Below, piece by piece: positions 41,415 to 51,819 of a stretch of 64,000 bases of DNA; position 1 is the first letter of the stretch, and each line of letters begins with the position of its first letter. Below the pieces are notes generated by a model. That model had not been told where the DNA came from and ran no database searches. It was given only the letters and a program-made list of their open reading frames with translations. The position numbers and the translations under genes were made by a program. Location of the stretch: assembly GCA_014607495.2 (NCBI GenBank), contig CP053167.1, positions 7,316,001 to 7,380,000 of the forward strand, given 5' to 3'. This DNA is from Carposina sasakii. Its lineage: Eukaryota; Arthropoda; Insecta; Lepidoptera; Carposinidae.

Positions 41415-41692
41415 TGCCCAAAAAGCGGCAGTAGACTCACTTCTTACCACATAAGAATTTACTTGGGAAATAAATTGAATTCCTATAGGACATTGGTGAT
41501 AAAATATAGGTAGGTAACATGATCCCACAACCTGATGTAATATGTACCAGTACGACATAAACTTATGGGTATTTGTAACTACATACTGCGGTAGTATGAG
41601 TAGTAATAGTACAAAGAAAAGTGGATGTATAATTTGCCCACTTTTGCCTGGTCTTTTTGGGAATTGTGGACATGACTACCTATACCTATATG
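41415..41692 (+). repeat. Dispersed repeat L, copy 1, interrupted
   Basis: AAGCGGCAGTAGACTCACTT then, after about 150 unmatched bases, GAAAAGTGGATGTATAATTT and CTTTTTGGGAATTGTGGACA. Both pieces match 52108-52255, where they are adjacent. The frame at 41542-41751 is incidental. Confidence 0.6.
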
Positions 41693-42240
41693 GTATGCTA
41701 TATCAACATCATCGTTGGAAAAGTCAGAGTAAAGGCGGGCTTTGGGAGTGACTTAATGCCCACCAGTGGGATGAAGAGCTAATAATGGAAAAGTCAACAC
41801 ACAAATGTATGAACAATATCGTATTTATTTTTCTCTAACTTTGCCAAAAGTATATCAAATCTAACACTGAAACGAAGCGAGTTATCATATGCAAATGAAG
41901 TAAAGTACCATAAATCGTCTTTTTGAAGATAAGTTCAGTCCAGCCATTAGCTTCATACGCTCCAAATTTTGAGACCGTAGTCCAAAAATATCCAGTATTC
42001 AAAAGTTCCCAAATATTTTTAAACCCATTTGTATAAAGCGACTAGCGGAAACACGCTGTCAGACAGTACATCTGTAAGAGTTTAACTAAGCCTCACCTAC
42101 TGAAAAAATTATATAAATTTTTTGATAAGGTTAGTTAATGGGGTTATTAAGAATGATACTCTGAATATATTAATATTGTGATCCTAACATGTAACGTTAT
42201 CATTTTTAACATCTGTAAGTAAAACCTGTGCTGTGTCATG
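41693..42240. other. No feature seen
   Basis: AT-rich unique DNA. Confidence 0.4.
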
Positions 42241-42410
42241 TGCTGATGCGGAGCTTACCTGCATCTCCCTCCGTGCATGTTGTAAGAACTCTGGTGAAAC
42301 GCTAACACAGGCGATGAGCTAGCAACTTGTCTATTAGCAAATTTACATCTGGTCTTTATGATCTTAAAGTTCTGGCCACCCAATTTCAGGAACACAGCCG
42401 ATTCTATACA
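42241..42410 (-). repeat. Family D copy
   Basis: GCTGATGCGGAGCTTACCTG, GCATCTCCCTCCGTGCATG, GGCGATGAGCTAGCAACTTG and GGAACACAGCCG. Directly followed by TA2 copy 3. Confidence 0.75.
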
Positions 42411-42416
42411 GGGTGT

Positions 42417-42670
42417 AACAAAAAGGGTATGTTAAGCGAAAAGCTATGTAAATAGCCCACTATAGAGATCCTATTTCCAAAATTTGAGACTCGAAATCAT
42501 ATTTTTATTTTTCAAGATTGTATGGACATTCCTGAGTTGTTTCGGAATTCTTCATACTATCTGGAAAAATATAAATGTGAATTTGAGTCTGAAATTTTGG
42601 AAATAGGTTCTCTATAGTGGGCTATTTACATAGCTTTTCGCTTAACATACCATTTCTGTTACACCCTGTA
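42417..42670. mobile_element. TA2 foldback MITE, copy 3
   Basis: TACAGGGTGTAACAAAAAGG to TTCTGTTACACCCTGTA with TA on both flanks. Arms pair along GTATGTTAAGCGAAAAGCTA and its complement. Confidence 0.93.
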
Positions 42671-43056
42671 TAGGTATGTATATAACAAAATTATTAAAAA
42701 TTTATATTACTGTTAGACTATTTACTCTGTGGTCTCATCGCTCAGACTGCAGTCTGCACATGGATAATCCCTAGATTTTCACACGTCCGTCTAAATGTGA
42801 GTTCAGTCTGATAGTTTTTATTTAACAAGCACGCTTTATTTAACTGTGCCAGCTTAGCGTTTAACTGACACGGTTGAGAATTTAACTTGTAGTTGGCTTT
42901 AAATGTTTATTATTTCTCTTTATTTGAATTATGAGTAAAGTAAATTTTAACAATTTCACATGTTAACATTATTGTTTTAGTGGACTAGATAAATAATCTT
43001 TTAACAAGGTTTTTCGACAGAACTATTAAAAATGGGTATAGGTATCAATATACCTA
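42671..43056. other. No feature seen
   Basis: Unique; a small palindrome CAGACTGCAGTCTG lies at 42747. Confidence 0.4.
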
Positions 43057-43164
43057 TATGTAACAAAAGGGGTATGTTAAGCGAAAAGCTATGTAAATAG
43101 GATCTCTATAGTGGGCTATTTACATAGCTTTTCGCTTAACATACCCTTTCTGTTACATCCTGTA
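43057..43164. mobile_element. TA2 MITE reduced to a bare hairpin
   Basis: Only the arms remain: TATGTAACAAAAGGGGTATG, TTAAGCGAAAAGCTATGTAA, then GGGCTATTTACATAGC, TTTTCGCTTAACATACCC, TTTCTGTTACATCC. About 45 pairs on a loop of some 15 bases. Confidence 0.9.
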
Positions 43165-43948
43165 TATATATATATATAGTTACATGGAGGGAAGAAATTC
43201 TTTGCAGAGATAAGCAGGTGTCTTATGAATATCGCTTGTAAACTTTTCAGTATAATAATTATAAGTAGTAAAATCTAAGATTGGACCAGAACTTCTAACT
43301 TTTCCATGCATTGATAACGAATGAATTAAATATAAAAATCCCATTCGCATATTTTACGGCTTCAGCTTACGCAAACGAATAAACATATGTAACATACCTA
43401 CAATTAACAAACATCCGATAAACTAACTTTTTAATTGAACATAAAACCCGGAAACAACATCCTGGCTTACCGTTTTACGTTTCGGCAAAATTCGAGAGCA
43501 ATTTCCAAATAGTTGTCGAAAAAAACGCAATCTTTTGCGTCTCTCTTTCGCCGTACAAAAGAATTAAGTTCAGCAACTTTTTGCTCCTCAACTTGGTAAG
43601 TAACTTGCCAACTTAAGTTATAAAGCGGAGGAATCAGTATACTTTTCAGTGTACACATAAAGTTGGCCGGTTGAAAAATGTAGGTTACCTCGAATAGACA
43701 GTGGCGCCCTCGCGTATTTTAATTTCGCTCTCATTTCATCCGTCAGCCTTCTTATAACTGTGTGGAGGAACTTTTATTGTTTCCTTTTGTTCTGGAAGTA
43801 TCTACGAGTAGATCAGTTGCGGGCTTTGTTCTATTTATTCTGTGGTAAATTTAATATAACTATAATGAAAATATTTCTACTCATCCTCTCTCTCAATATT
43901 GAATGTCTATAAAGCTTTTTACAGTTACTTATCTATTTATGAAAAGCC
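43165..43948. other. No named feature
   Basis: A 63-codon minus frame at 43467-43658 (VEEQKVAELNSFVRRKRDAK inside) is hydrophilic and the stretch is GC-richer than average, but no family or splice context is visible. Coding is possible but unsupported. Confidence 0.25.
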
Positions 43949-44122
43949 GTGTTGTGTCAGCAGAGATAGCACCGCCCCACGTCTGCCCGCGGCTATCGTA
44001 AGAGGCGATTAAAGGTTTCCGGGAGGTGCGTAGCAACATAGAAATAACATTGTGGTCAAAAACACTGCCCTGTGGGATGCCTAAGTCCAGCAGTGGACTT
44101 CAATAGGCTGATGTGATATGTG
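43949..44122 (+). mobile_element. Family R, internally deleted copy
   Basis: GTTGTGTCAGCAGAGATAGC, CATCGTAAGAGGCGATTAAA-type words, then CCAGCAGTGGACTTCAATAG and GCTGATGTGATATGTGATG. The AACCCGCCTGCCCAGCG part is lost. Confidence 0.75.
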
Positions 44123-44481
44123 ATGAATTATGAAATGATGAAACATTTCAACTAAATATTATTATGGGTTCTTCTTAATTCCTGCAAAAAATAATAATAT
44201 TACTACGGAAAACCAAACTCGCATACCTGAAAAATATTTTAAAACGGTGTTTGCATGAAAATAACCGGTAAAATCCACTTGTATCCGGTAAAATCTGCTT
44301 CGAACTAGTTTGTACCGGGTGCAGCTAATACGCCGGATTATTAGGTGTGCGAATCGCGTATTTTTATGCTTAAAAAGTTCTTCTCATAATGCGAATAAAA
44401 AATATGAGTCTTTTGTGAAATGTTTATGAATATAACTGTGGTGAATCTATACAGATGAATAAAATTGGAGTGTCTGTTATA
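44123..44481. other. No feature seen
   Basis: AT-rich; GGTAAAATCCACTTGTATCC and GGTAAAATCTGCTTCG form a short imperfect tandem near 44265-44305. Confidence 0.35.
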
Positions 44482-44864
44482 TACTGGGTGTAAAAAGACA
44501 ACTTTGTTTGTTTTAATACCTCGTATTCTTTGTAACATCACAATAATTTTTTTCTATGGAAGCACCACTGGGAAACCACGGGTTTCCAAGATATTGAGGT
44601 TCAAAGTTACATTAAGATTATCCATCTGAAATTGGTTAACAATTTTTTTTTCAAAGATACCATGTCAAAATATTATAATGTTAGTTTTGTAGGTACATTT
44701 GTACTTTGAGCATCAAACGAATACATTGCTTGCAATAAAATGACAGTATTTTTTCATAATTTTTTTGTCGTTTCCCAGGGTTGGTTCCAAAGAAGAAAAT
44801 GAGCGTATAACCTTACAAAGAATACGAGGTATTAAAAAAACATCGTTGTTTTTTACACCCTGTA
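44482..44864. mobile_element. TA3 MITE, copy 1
   Basis: Ends TACTGGGTGTAAAAAGAC and, inverted, TACAGGGTGTAAAAAACAAC. Interior includes CGTATTCTTTGTAACATCAC, CTATGGAAGCACCACTGGGA, AACGAATACATTGCTTGC. The middle block from ATAATTTTT through CCAAAGTT-type words resembles TA1 read on the minus strand. The subterminal TTCTTTGTAAC is itself inverted near the other end (GTTTTACAAAGAAT-like). Confidence 0.9.
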
Positions 44865-46424
44865 TATAAGCATAAGTATGGAATAACATAAACCAAAATA
44901 CATTTTTCGTTAATGCCTGTCTATATCTCTGTTTTTTTTTCCGGCTAAACTCTGAAAACAGCTAAACTGATTTTGACGGGACTTTCACTGACAGATAGCT
45001 GATGTTATAAGGAGTAACTTAAGCTTAACTTTCTTAAAATTTCCACAGGAACGTTAAAAATTCTCACAGGAACAGCAAGTGGCAAGTTAAAAATAATAGG
45101 ACCGTTGACATAAATCGGTGAGATTTCGGAGTAATAACTAAAAGGTATATTAACTAAGAGGGAGTTTTATATTTTTATTTGACCTCGTGCAAAATAGAAT
45201 TGGCATTCCAGCAATATGTCTGCCCATTTTGGAACGCTAAAAAAGATTTTAATTTTGCCACGTAGTCGTAAAACCCTACATTTTAAAGTTTACGTTTTAT
45301 TTTATTGCTCGGATGTGGGATTCCCCGGGCATGTTAGTTTCGACCATTACAATGCGGGTAGTTGCACGTTGAGTTAAATTTTCTTTGAAATACCTACGTT
45401 GCATCTTACATTGTAGAATTCTATTACCTTTATTATATATTTAGAACGTAGGTTATTTCGATGTTTTCTTTACTTCCTTTTAAAGGTTAAAAATACTTTG
45501 TGGCTATAATACTGCTTTTTATTTTATGATCACTTTTTAGGTTATGTTATATGGGTTAAATATTTGAAGGAATTTGAAATGTAAATAAGCTTCATGAATG
45601 TCTAAGGATTTTCGCAATACTACGGTAAGTGCTTATGTTTGCTGCTATAATCATTAAATCAAATTTTTACGTAAATAAATCACTTAATTACGTTTCATTC
45701 ATTAATCACCCTTTACCCCTTTTAATGAAAAGGAAGTGCACTTTAGCATTTAATATTTTAATTAAGCTCGACCACATTAAGCTGACCGTACGTAAAAGTG
45801 GGTCTACTTTGTCAATGAAAAACAGAGAGGAGGTGCGATGAATGAATGTAGTCTACGCAGCGCAGTATAACAAATCTCTGGCTAACAGTAAATATAGTGA
45901 AAAATAAAAACTACTTTTTGCAGAAACTTTGCTGGTACGTGTACACTACTTAATACTGTACACTTATTATTATTCGTTGTCTTTAACATTAAAAATAAAA
46001 CATATTCTATAAGATCCAGTACAGATTCCAGTATCTACTAAGAGTAATACACCGACCAACTCAAATTTCAATCTTCACCATTGAAAAACAACTCTTATCT
46101 CAAAGAAAACAAAGGTATGTAAGCTCTGTGTGGCTACATTATACATGTAACTCAGGAATCAGGCACAGGAGTTACGTTAGTAGCCTATGAAATGGACTGT
46201 AGGACATCTCCTGTGGATTCTTTCTTAATGGTCTACTTGCTATTTGGCTTTTAAATTTCAGACATAAAAGTGAATTGTGCAACCTTTTAATCCACTTTTT
46301 CGGCAGCGCGAAAATTCGCGAACATTACAAGCTCTTCTCGTATGAAAACAACTTTTTTTGCCTTCTTATGTTATGTAAGCTGAAATTGTAAAATGTGCGT
46401 CGGATAAAGTTCTATAACTTAGTT
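44865..46424. other. No feature seen
   Basis: Unique. Words at 44935-45010 (AAACAGCTAAACTGATTTTG, TCACTGACAGATAGCTGATG) echo 35360-35390 and look like old Helitron-type interior. The 70-codon frame at 45629-45841 has no known content. Confidence 0.35.
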
Positions 46425-46512
46425 AGACTATGGGTAAAAAATCCCTATGGCAATAGCCTTGTGGCGTGCCCTGGGGAGGCCTACGTCAGGAGGCAGCAGT
46501 GGACAGCAATAT
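46425..46512 (+). mobile_element. Family R tail fragment
   Basis: GACTATGGGTAAAAAATCCC, TAGCCTTGTGGCGTGCCCTG and GGGAGGCCTACGTC, with an extra AGGAGG before CAGCAGTGGAC. Confidence 0.75.
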
Positions 46513-46849
46513 ACTTTAGTTAGTTACTTTGAAATCTTAATGAATGACATATTTAGATTCTGTATCAATTTAGTAAGTTGGTATTTCATTTGGTAAGAAA
46601 GAGATTCATTTCGCAAAATTGAATTGAATAGTTAAGACTTTAAAAAAAATTATTAACCATCCTTATCGGGGGTGCACTGGTCGCGTATGTGTATCTGGGG
46701 TGCACTGGTCGCGTAGGTTTTAAACCATTCGGTTGTGAGCCTGCAGCGCACGCCAAGTAGCCCGGTGAAGATGACAAAGGCTATCATCAGTGTATCATTC
46801 AAAAGAATAACCATCCACACTTGTTGCATTTTAATAGCTTGTATTGATA
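46513..46849. other. Short imperfect duplication; otherwise nothing
   Basis: GGGGTGCACTGGTCGCGTA occurs twice, at about 46669 and 46698, in direct tandem. Confidence 0.5.
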
Positions 46850-47111
46850 TACAGGATGATTTTTGGTCGTCAACGTTCCCGAAAACTACGGAATCTCCTC
46901 ATCATCACGATCATTTTTCTCCATGGAAGCATACCTGGGAAGTGTCTGGTTTCCAAAATATTAGGGTCCAAAGTTGAGTAAATAGACTGCGTTTTTCTGC
47001 ATAAATGTACATAGACGCGCGTAGCAGGATTTTTTCACGAAAAATAATTAATATCTGTCTATAAAAAAACTAACATAAACACTAGACACTATAAATTTCG
47101 CACGATCAAGG
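46850..47111 (-). mobile_element. TA1 MITE, copy 7, truncated
   Basis: TACAGGATGATTTTTGGTCG through CATGGAAGCATACCTGGGAA to TATAAATTTCGCACGATCAA; the distal 110 bp is missing. The frame at 46735-46977 is incidental. Confidence 0.92.
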
Positions 47112-47563
47112 AAGAAAAATTAATTCAGTTATGAAGAAGAAAATATAATCAGAGGAATACTTAGGGATTTCTAAATAAACTCACAAATAATTTATTTCAT
47201 ACCGATTAATATTGTTCGTATAGAAATTACCACAAAATAAATCAACAAAAAAGAAGTAAATTCCATTTCCTTTAAAATCTGAATCAAATATAAAATAAAA
47301 GTATGAGCAAAAAAATATATCTCTTTTCATATGGCGGACATTATAGCAGAAAAAATACTTTTATTTAACTAACACAGTGTGTCCGATGAAAAATGGCTGA
47401 AAATAGGAAGCGGCTGGCAATTGTTTACTTCATCATAATCCATCAGCGTCCAAGTTTCTTGTTTTTTCCTCTCTATTTGTATAGAAAATTCATGGGAACA
47501 AGAACATGTGCATACACTGCAGTCAGAAATTGTTTTTTATCCTATTCTTAATATGATGAATTA
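47112..47563. other. No feature seen
   Basis: AT-rich unique DNA. Confidence 0.4.
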
Positions 47564-48060
47564 GCGGCCGCCCGCGACTTCGTCTCCGCGAATTTTAGGT
47601 ATAGCTTACTAGCGGCCTACCACGACTTCGTCCCCGTGTGTTACACCCGTGCGAAACCGAGCCGGGTCTCTAGTTATACATATAAGCCTTCCTCTTGAAT
47701 CACTCTATTTATTAAAAAAAAACGCATCAAAATTCGATGCGTAGTTTTTAAGATAAAGCATTTAAAAGTATTATACCGGCTGTACACCAAGACACCCAGA
47801 GACAGACCGAGAGCTAGTCTCTCGTCTTGTATCGTGTATGTTGTCTCGGCGAGTGTGTACAGCCGGCACATAGGGACAGACAGCGGCAAGTAACTTTGTT
47901 ACATAAATATAGATGATGTTTTTTCTGATGTCTAAAGCTATTAAGCTATTAGGTATCTGGCAAGTTTCGTCAAAATCCGTTCAGCAATGTTTGCGTAAAT
48001 GAGTAACAAACATCCATCCATTCTCACAAACTTTCGCATTTATAATATTAGTAGGAAGGA
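47564..48060 (-). mobile_element. Cluster of Helitron-like ends and interior
   Basis: Three termini abut: AGCGGCCGCCCGCGACTTCG at 47564, CTAGCGGCCTACCACGACTT at 47609, and GTGCGAAACCGAGCCGGGTC then TCTAGT at about 47650-47673. Interior follows (ATCAAAATTCGATGCGTAG; later GTCAAAATCCGTTCAGC, AACAAACATCCATCC) and the block closes with CATTTATAATATTAGTAGGA at 48038-48057. A short MITE is nested at 47776. Confidence 0.65.
47776..47866. mobile_element. 91-bp MITE with CCGGCTGTACAC ends
   Basis: CCGGCTGTACACCAAG at the left, inverted CCGGCTGTACACACTCG at the right. It lies between AGCATTTAAAAGTATTATA and CACATAGGGACAG, words that are joined at 38592 (AAGCATACATAGGGACAG), so the insertion site is known. 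Confidence 0.8.
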
Positions 48061-48516
48061 TTTACAGGTGTACCTCCGATTCATTGACCCACATGAAATT
48101 ATAATTAGCCAATTATTCGAGTCAGTTTACGGTCTCTATTTTCAGTTTAACGTACGTAGCTACAAGTTCATTACACAGAGTTTAATTTTAATGACTGCTC
48201 CTGTAACACCCCTAACAAGGTTTACGAGTTACAGAGGTAACATTAAAAGCTGGAACTGACCATCTATTAGCAGAAGAACAAGATCGTTTACCTTAAATTT
48301 TCGTATACTCTGTTACCATGGTATATATACCTTTAAAAATCGGATACAAAGTACCTATAGATATAGACTGTAGGTATGAAAATAAATCTCTTCCCATATG
48401 ACATTGTATTTAGGAAACTCCATGGCTTTTTGTGTTACATAAACCCAGCGCCGCCAGCCGACGATTGATTACCTATTTTTTATTTTATTTTATGTAATTA
48501 AATGTTAAAACTTGCT
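48061..48516. other. No feature seen
   Basis: Unique DNA; the frame at 47999-48259 begins within a repeat and has no known content. Confidence 0.4.
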
Positions 48517-48628
48517 AGCTCATCTCAGGCATGAGCTAGCAACTTGTCACTGATCTTGAATATCTGAAACCGTTAAACGAACAAGGTAAATGTGGCTATC
48601 TATATGATCTCCGTGATTCTGCCTGCAG
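48517..48628 (-). repeat. Family D partial copy
   Basis: GCATGAGCTAGCAACTTGTC, CTGATCTTGAATATCTGA and GTGATTCTGCCTGCAGTT. Abuts the LINE fragment that follows. Confidence 0.65.
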
Positions 48629-48775
48629 TTCTTGCGTTTTGCTTCTACATTCATAGTGCGAACGGCCAAGCTGTGGAACTCCCTGCCTGAATCCCTGTTC
48701 CCCATGAACTATAATCTTGCGGTCTTCAAGTCGAGAGTGAACCGGTTTATTTTAGGCAAGCGCGCTCCATCTTAG
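48629..48775 (+). pseudogene. LINE polymerase C-terminal end (RTAKLWNSLP type)
   Basis: A 48-codon frame without its own ATG: FLRFASTFIVRTAKLWNSLP then ESLFPMNYNLAVFKSRVNRF and ILGKRAPS, stop TAG at 48773. The RTAxLWNSLPxxLFP...YNLxxFKxxVNRFLLG pattern is the extreme C-terminus of many jockey/CR1-type non-LTR retrotransposon proteins. No mutation breaks this short piece, but everything upstream is missing. The 3' untranslated remnant continues to about 48890 (GCAACGGTGGTTACCATCAG, AACACAACCATCATCCCCC). Confidence 0.8.
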
Positions 48776-48904
48776 ACTGCAACGGTGGTTACCATCAGGC
48801 GCGTTGTGGTCAAGCGTAAGCCTATTTTATATTAGAAAAAATGGTTGTGACTACCCCTTGGAAACACAACCATCATCCCCCAATCACCTTCAGCATAGCG
48901 GGTT

Positions 48905-49310
48905 CAGATGATGTTCAGTGACAAGTTGCTAGCTCATTACTCAAAATAACGTCCTTAAGTTCCTTAGTCGACTCTTATGACCAGAGGTCGGAATTAGGTA
49001 GAGTCATTTATGTACTTGCACTGATTTCATACAGCGAAAGAATAAAGTGGATATGCCTCAAATTCCGGTATTAATTTTAAAGAGCAGAAATTTTATGTTA
49101 ATTATCTTTATTTTATTTGTCTATCTCTGAGGGTTTTATTATTATTTATTTGTAATATTGTTGGCCACACGGGATTGTCCATTAGAAATCCTGGGAAGGT
49201 CCACATTGATATCAACATTTCGATGCAAGTACATAAATGACTATACCTAATTCCGACCTCTGCTTATGACATACAAGACAGAGGGAGGCTGTGTATTCTA
49301 GTGACCGCAT
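48905..49310 (+). repeat. Family D copy split by a hAT-like element
   Basis: 48912-48981 (GTGACAAGTTGCTAGCTCAT, AGTTCCTTAGTCGACTC) continues at 49263 (CTTATGACATACAAGACAGA, GGAGGCTGTGTATTCTAG, GACCGCATCAGG). Confidence 0.85.
48982..49262. mobile_element. hAT-like MITE, exact 8-bp target duplication, nested in D
   Basis: Ends CAGAGGTCGGAATTAGG on both sides (inverted), with pairing continuing through AGTCATTTATGTACTTGCA for almost 40 bp. Flanked by CTTATGAC at 48974-48981 and 49263-49270. 281 bp, non-coding. Confidence 0.95.
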
Positions 49311-49455
49311 CAGGACAGTTAATATTGATTACTTATTATTGATGGTTATCATAAAACTCGTGTATGGTATGGTATGGTATGACTAGGTTTCTATTTGCTA
49401 AAATGTACTCCGTGAATGAATAAAGCTACTGAAAAAGTTGTAGCGTTAAAAGCAT

Positions 49456-49745
49456 AGTCGTCGTCGTCGTCAGCCTATTGCAGTCCACTGCTGGACGTAG
49501 GCCTCCCCCAGTGTACGCCACATGGCTCGATCTCTCGTTATTGCCATCCAGTCACTACCAGCCGTCCTCCTTAAGTCACCGGTCCATCTGGCCGGAGGGC
49601 GCCCAACGCTACGCTAGCCGAGGCGCGGTCTCCATTCGAGAACCCGTTTACTCCACCGTCCATCGGTTCTAAGACAGATGTGGCCGGCCCACTGCCACTC
49701 CAGTTTGCTACATTTCGAAACTATGTCTGTCACTTTGGTAAAAGT
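49456..49745 (-). pseudogene. RTE-type LINE C-terminus, minus strand, one stop
   Basis: Minus-strand translation: VTDIVSKCSKLEWQWAGHIC, RTDGRWSKRVLEWRPRLG, stop, RSVGRPPARWTGDLRRTAGS, DWMAITRDRAMWRTLGEAYV, QQWTAIG and stop. The stop replaces a basic residue between RLG and RSVG. The 3' tail is a GAC repeat (GACGACGACGACGACTATG). Closest relative in the window is 59553-59693. 5'-truncated. Confidence 0.9.
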
Positions 49746-50177
49746 ATAGTATTACCTAGAATTTACTGTGATTGTGAATTTGAAATATAAAATTTTAGCA
49801 AATTTTTTAAAAACCTGTTACAAAAAAGCGGAAACATGATTTTTTTTGTAACAAAGAATGAAATAAGAATTTGTCTGTTAAATAAAATATTTAGGACAAA
49901 ATGTATCTTAATTCTTAATAATAAATGGGAAGTTAATAGGAAATATTCTTTTCGAAAGAGAGATCTTTTTTTGGGGGAATTTATAATAATAATGAATTTG
50001 TTATGTCAGCACAGAGAACAACATAATTAAAATAAAATGCTTCAATGGTTTCACGTTGAGTAAAAGCTAAAAACCATTTTATTTTGGACCTAACGGGCAT
50101 CTGCGACTTCTTCTATATGAACCAAATAACTGATAAGTTATTTTATTTCATATTTAAACAACAAAACGCTTCGTTGT
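49746..50177. other. No feature seen
   Basis: AT-rich; the 64-codon lysine-rich frame at 49836-50030 is compositionally a chance frame. Confidence 0.4.
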
Positions 50178-50392
50178 TCCGGGGCTTGACTAGAACTCAT
50201 CAGCTGCATTACGGGTAATAGTCGAGGAACTCAGGGGCGTTCTCGCAGTCTTCATAGGCGATGAACTAATAACTTGTCCCAGATCTTTTACATCTGGCCT
50301 CACTATGCTAAACGTGCCTGTTGGATTTTCTTCATGATCCTGTAGATCTGGCTCCTCCACTTTCTCAACATAACCGTATGTACTGTTAAGTG
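50178..50392 (-). repeat. Family D, near full-length copy
   Basis: GGGGCTTGACTAGAACTCAT, CAGCTGCATTACGGG, GAGGAACTCAGGGGCG, AACTTGTCCCAGATCTTTTA, CTATGCTAAACGTGCCTGTT, GATCCTGTAGATCTGGCTCC. Open on the minus strand over 69 codons (50190-50399) but with no protein family resemblance. Confidence 0.78.
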
Positions 50393-50440
50393 TTATCATA
50401 AAACCGATTTTTCCAAATGTCAGTCTATCCTACTTCTTAC

Positions 50441-50692
50441 TATCCTAATATTATAAACGCGAAAGTTTGTGAGTATGGATGGATGGATGTATGGATGGAT
50501 AGATAGATGTTTGTTACTCTTTCACGTAAAAACGGCTTAAGCGATTTTAAACAAATTTGGTATGGAGTTAGATGACGCCCTGGATTATAACATAGGCTAC
50601 TTTTTATCCCGGGAAAACATTTTTATCCCGGATAATTTCGACATTTTGTTTTTTCTTCAGTCCACGCGGACGAAGTCGCGGGCGTCCACTAG
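50441..50692 (+). mobile_element. Helitron-like element, best preserved copy
   Basis: Starts ATCCTAATATTATAAACGCG, AAAGTTTGTGAGTATGGATG, then GGTATGGAGTTAGATGACGC, TTTTATCCCGGGAAAACA, and ends CCACGCGGACGAAGTCGCGG then GCGTCCACTAG with T after. The terminal hairpin is GCGGAC / GTCGCG-type. No target duplication is expected or seen. Confidence 0.75.
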
Positions 50693-51117
50693 TTTAAAGA
50701 ATAAATGAAAATTGATTATTTATTTCCCTAAAACATAATCTTGATAGAGACATCATCAACATTATTCTATAGATAGGCTATCTGTCGTTTGGAAAAATCA
50801 GCCCTTAGTCGTTTTTGCGTGTAATAGTAATAAACATCCAAATATCCTTTGTAGTTTCTAATGCTACGGCTCAGACTCCTACTGTACCTACAGCCCTCGT
50901 CCAATATAAACGTAACAAGAAAAAAAACTACAAAACTAATTTAAATTACTGTCGTCTCCAGATAAACAGAACACAGATAACTTTAGGTAGCTGCGATGAA
51001 AATAATAATGTAGATAGGTCTTACTTAACATTACGTGCAAAACCTTGACCTACACTATTCAATTACCTTTTCATAGCATTCATCTTAATTAGACTTATTA
51101 TTTTTTAAGCTTCTCGA
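50693..51117. other. No feature seen
   Basis: A 77-codon frame at 50815-51048 has no known content; a weak low-copy repeat starts near 50735. Confidence 0.35.
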
Positions 51118-51819
51118 ATGGAAAGGACTCATGTCAAGATCATGTCGAACGTCCATGTGCCGCCCACTCCTGTACTGGTTGGGAGCTCGATACTCGAAGT
51201 TGTTGACGAGTATGTTTACACACCCAGAGGTGGGACAGACGGTCAAACTATGTAGGTCCAACTTTTAGAAGGAGGTAAATCAGCGAATCCAACTCGGCTG
51301 GGCAGCGTTCAGGAAACTACGAAGCTTATTTGTGTCCAAGATACCCCAGTCCTTAAAGACGAAGGTATTCAACTAGTGCGTGCTGCCGGTGATGACCTAC
51401 GGTGCCGAGACGTGGTCTCTAACTATGTGCCTCATAAAGAAGCTCAGGATCGCACAGCGAGCGATGGAGAGAGCTATGCTTGGGATCTATCTGCGTGATC
51501 GAATCAGCCTGAGGAGGAGATCCGCAGACGTACAAAGATGACCGACATAGCTCAACGATCCAGCAAGCTGAAGTGGCAATGGGCAAGGCACATAGCTCGA
51601 AGAACTGATGGCCGATGGAGTCGGAAAGTTCTAGAGTGGATACCACGTATCGGCAAGCGCAGCGTGGGAAGTGGTGGGTGGTGGCCACCCGCGAGGTGGA
51701 CGGACGACCTGGCCAAGGTTGCGGCCGTCGGTTGGATGCAGGCGGATTCCGACCGGTCGGAGTGGAGATTGTTGGGGGAGGCCTATGTCCAACAGTGGAC
51801 TTCTCAGGGCTGTAAATGA
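51118..51819 (+). pseudogene. RTE-type LINE reverse-transcriptase remnant, longest copy
   Basis: Conceptual pieces in order: VKIMSNVHVPPTPVLVGSSI and LEVVDEYVYTP (from 51118); KEVNQRIQLGWAAFRKLRSL, FVSKIPQSLKTKVFN, stop, CVLPVMTYGAETWSLTMCLI, RAMERAMLGIYLRDRIS (51258-51535); then in a new frame DIAQRSSKLKWQWARHIARR, EWIPRIGKRSVG, a four-residue GSGGWWPP-type insertion, ARWTDDLAKVAAVGWMQADS, LLGEAYVQQWTSQ and stop at 51817. That is the palm end, thumb and C-terminus of an RTE-clade polymerase. Damage includes at least two frameshifts (about 51240 and 51535) and an in-frame stop after VFN. Tail ATGATGATGAG. Same subfamily as 30895-31288. Confidence 0.9.

Noticed and set aside
50190..50399. 69-codon minus frame as a conserved protein
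   Set aside because: It lies wholly in family D; other copies of D have stops in that frame.
51538..51819. Host gene encoding a 93-residue protein
   Set aside because: It is the C-terminal piece of an RTE-type LINE; upstream polymerase sequence with stops is visible.
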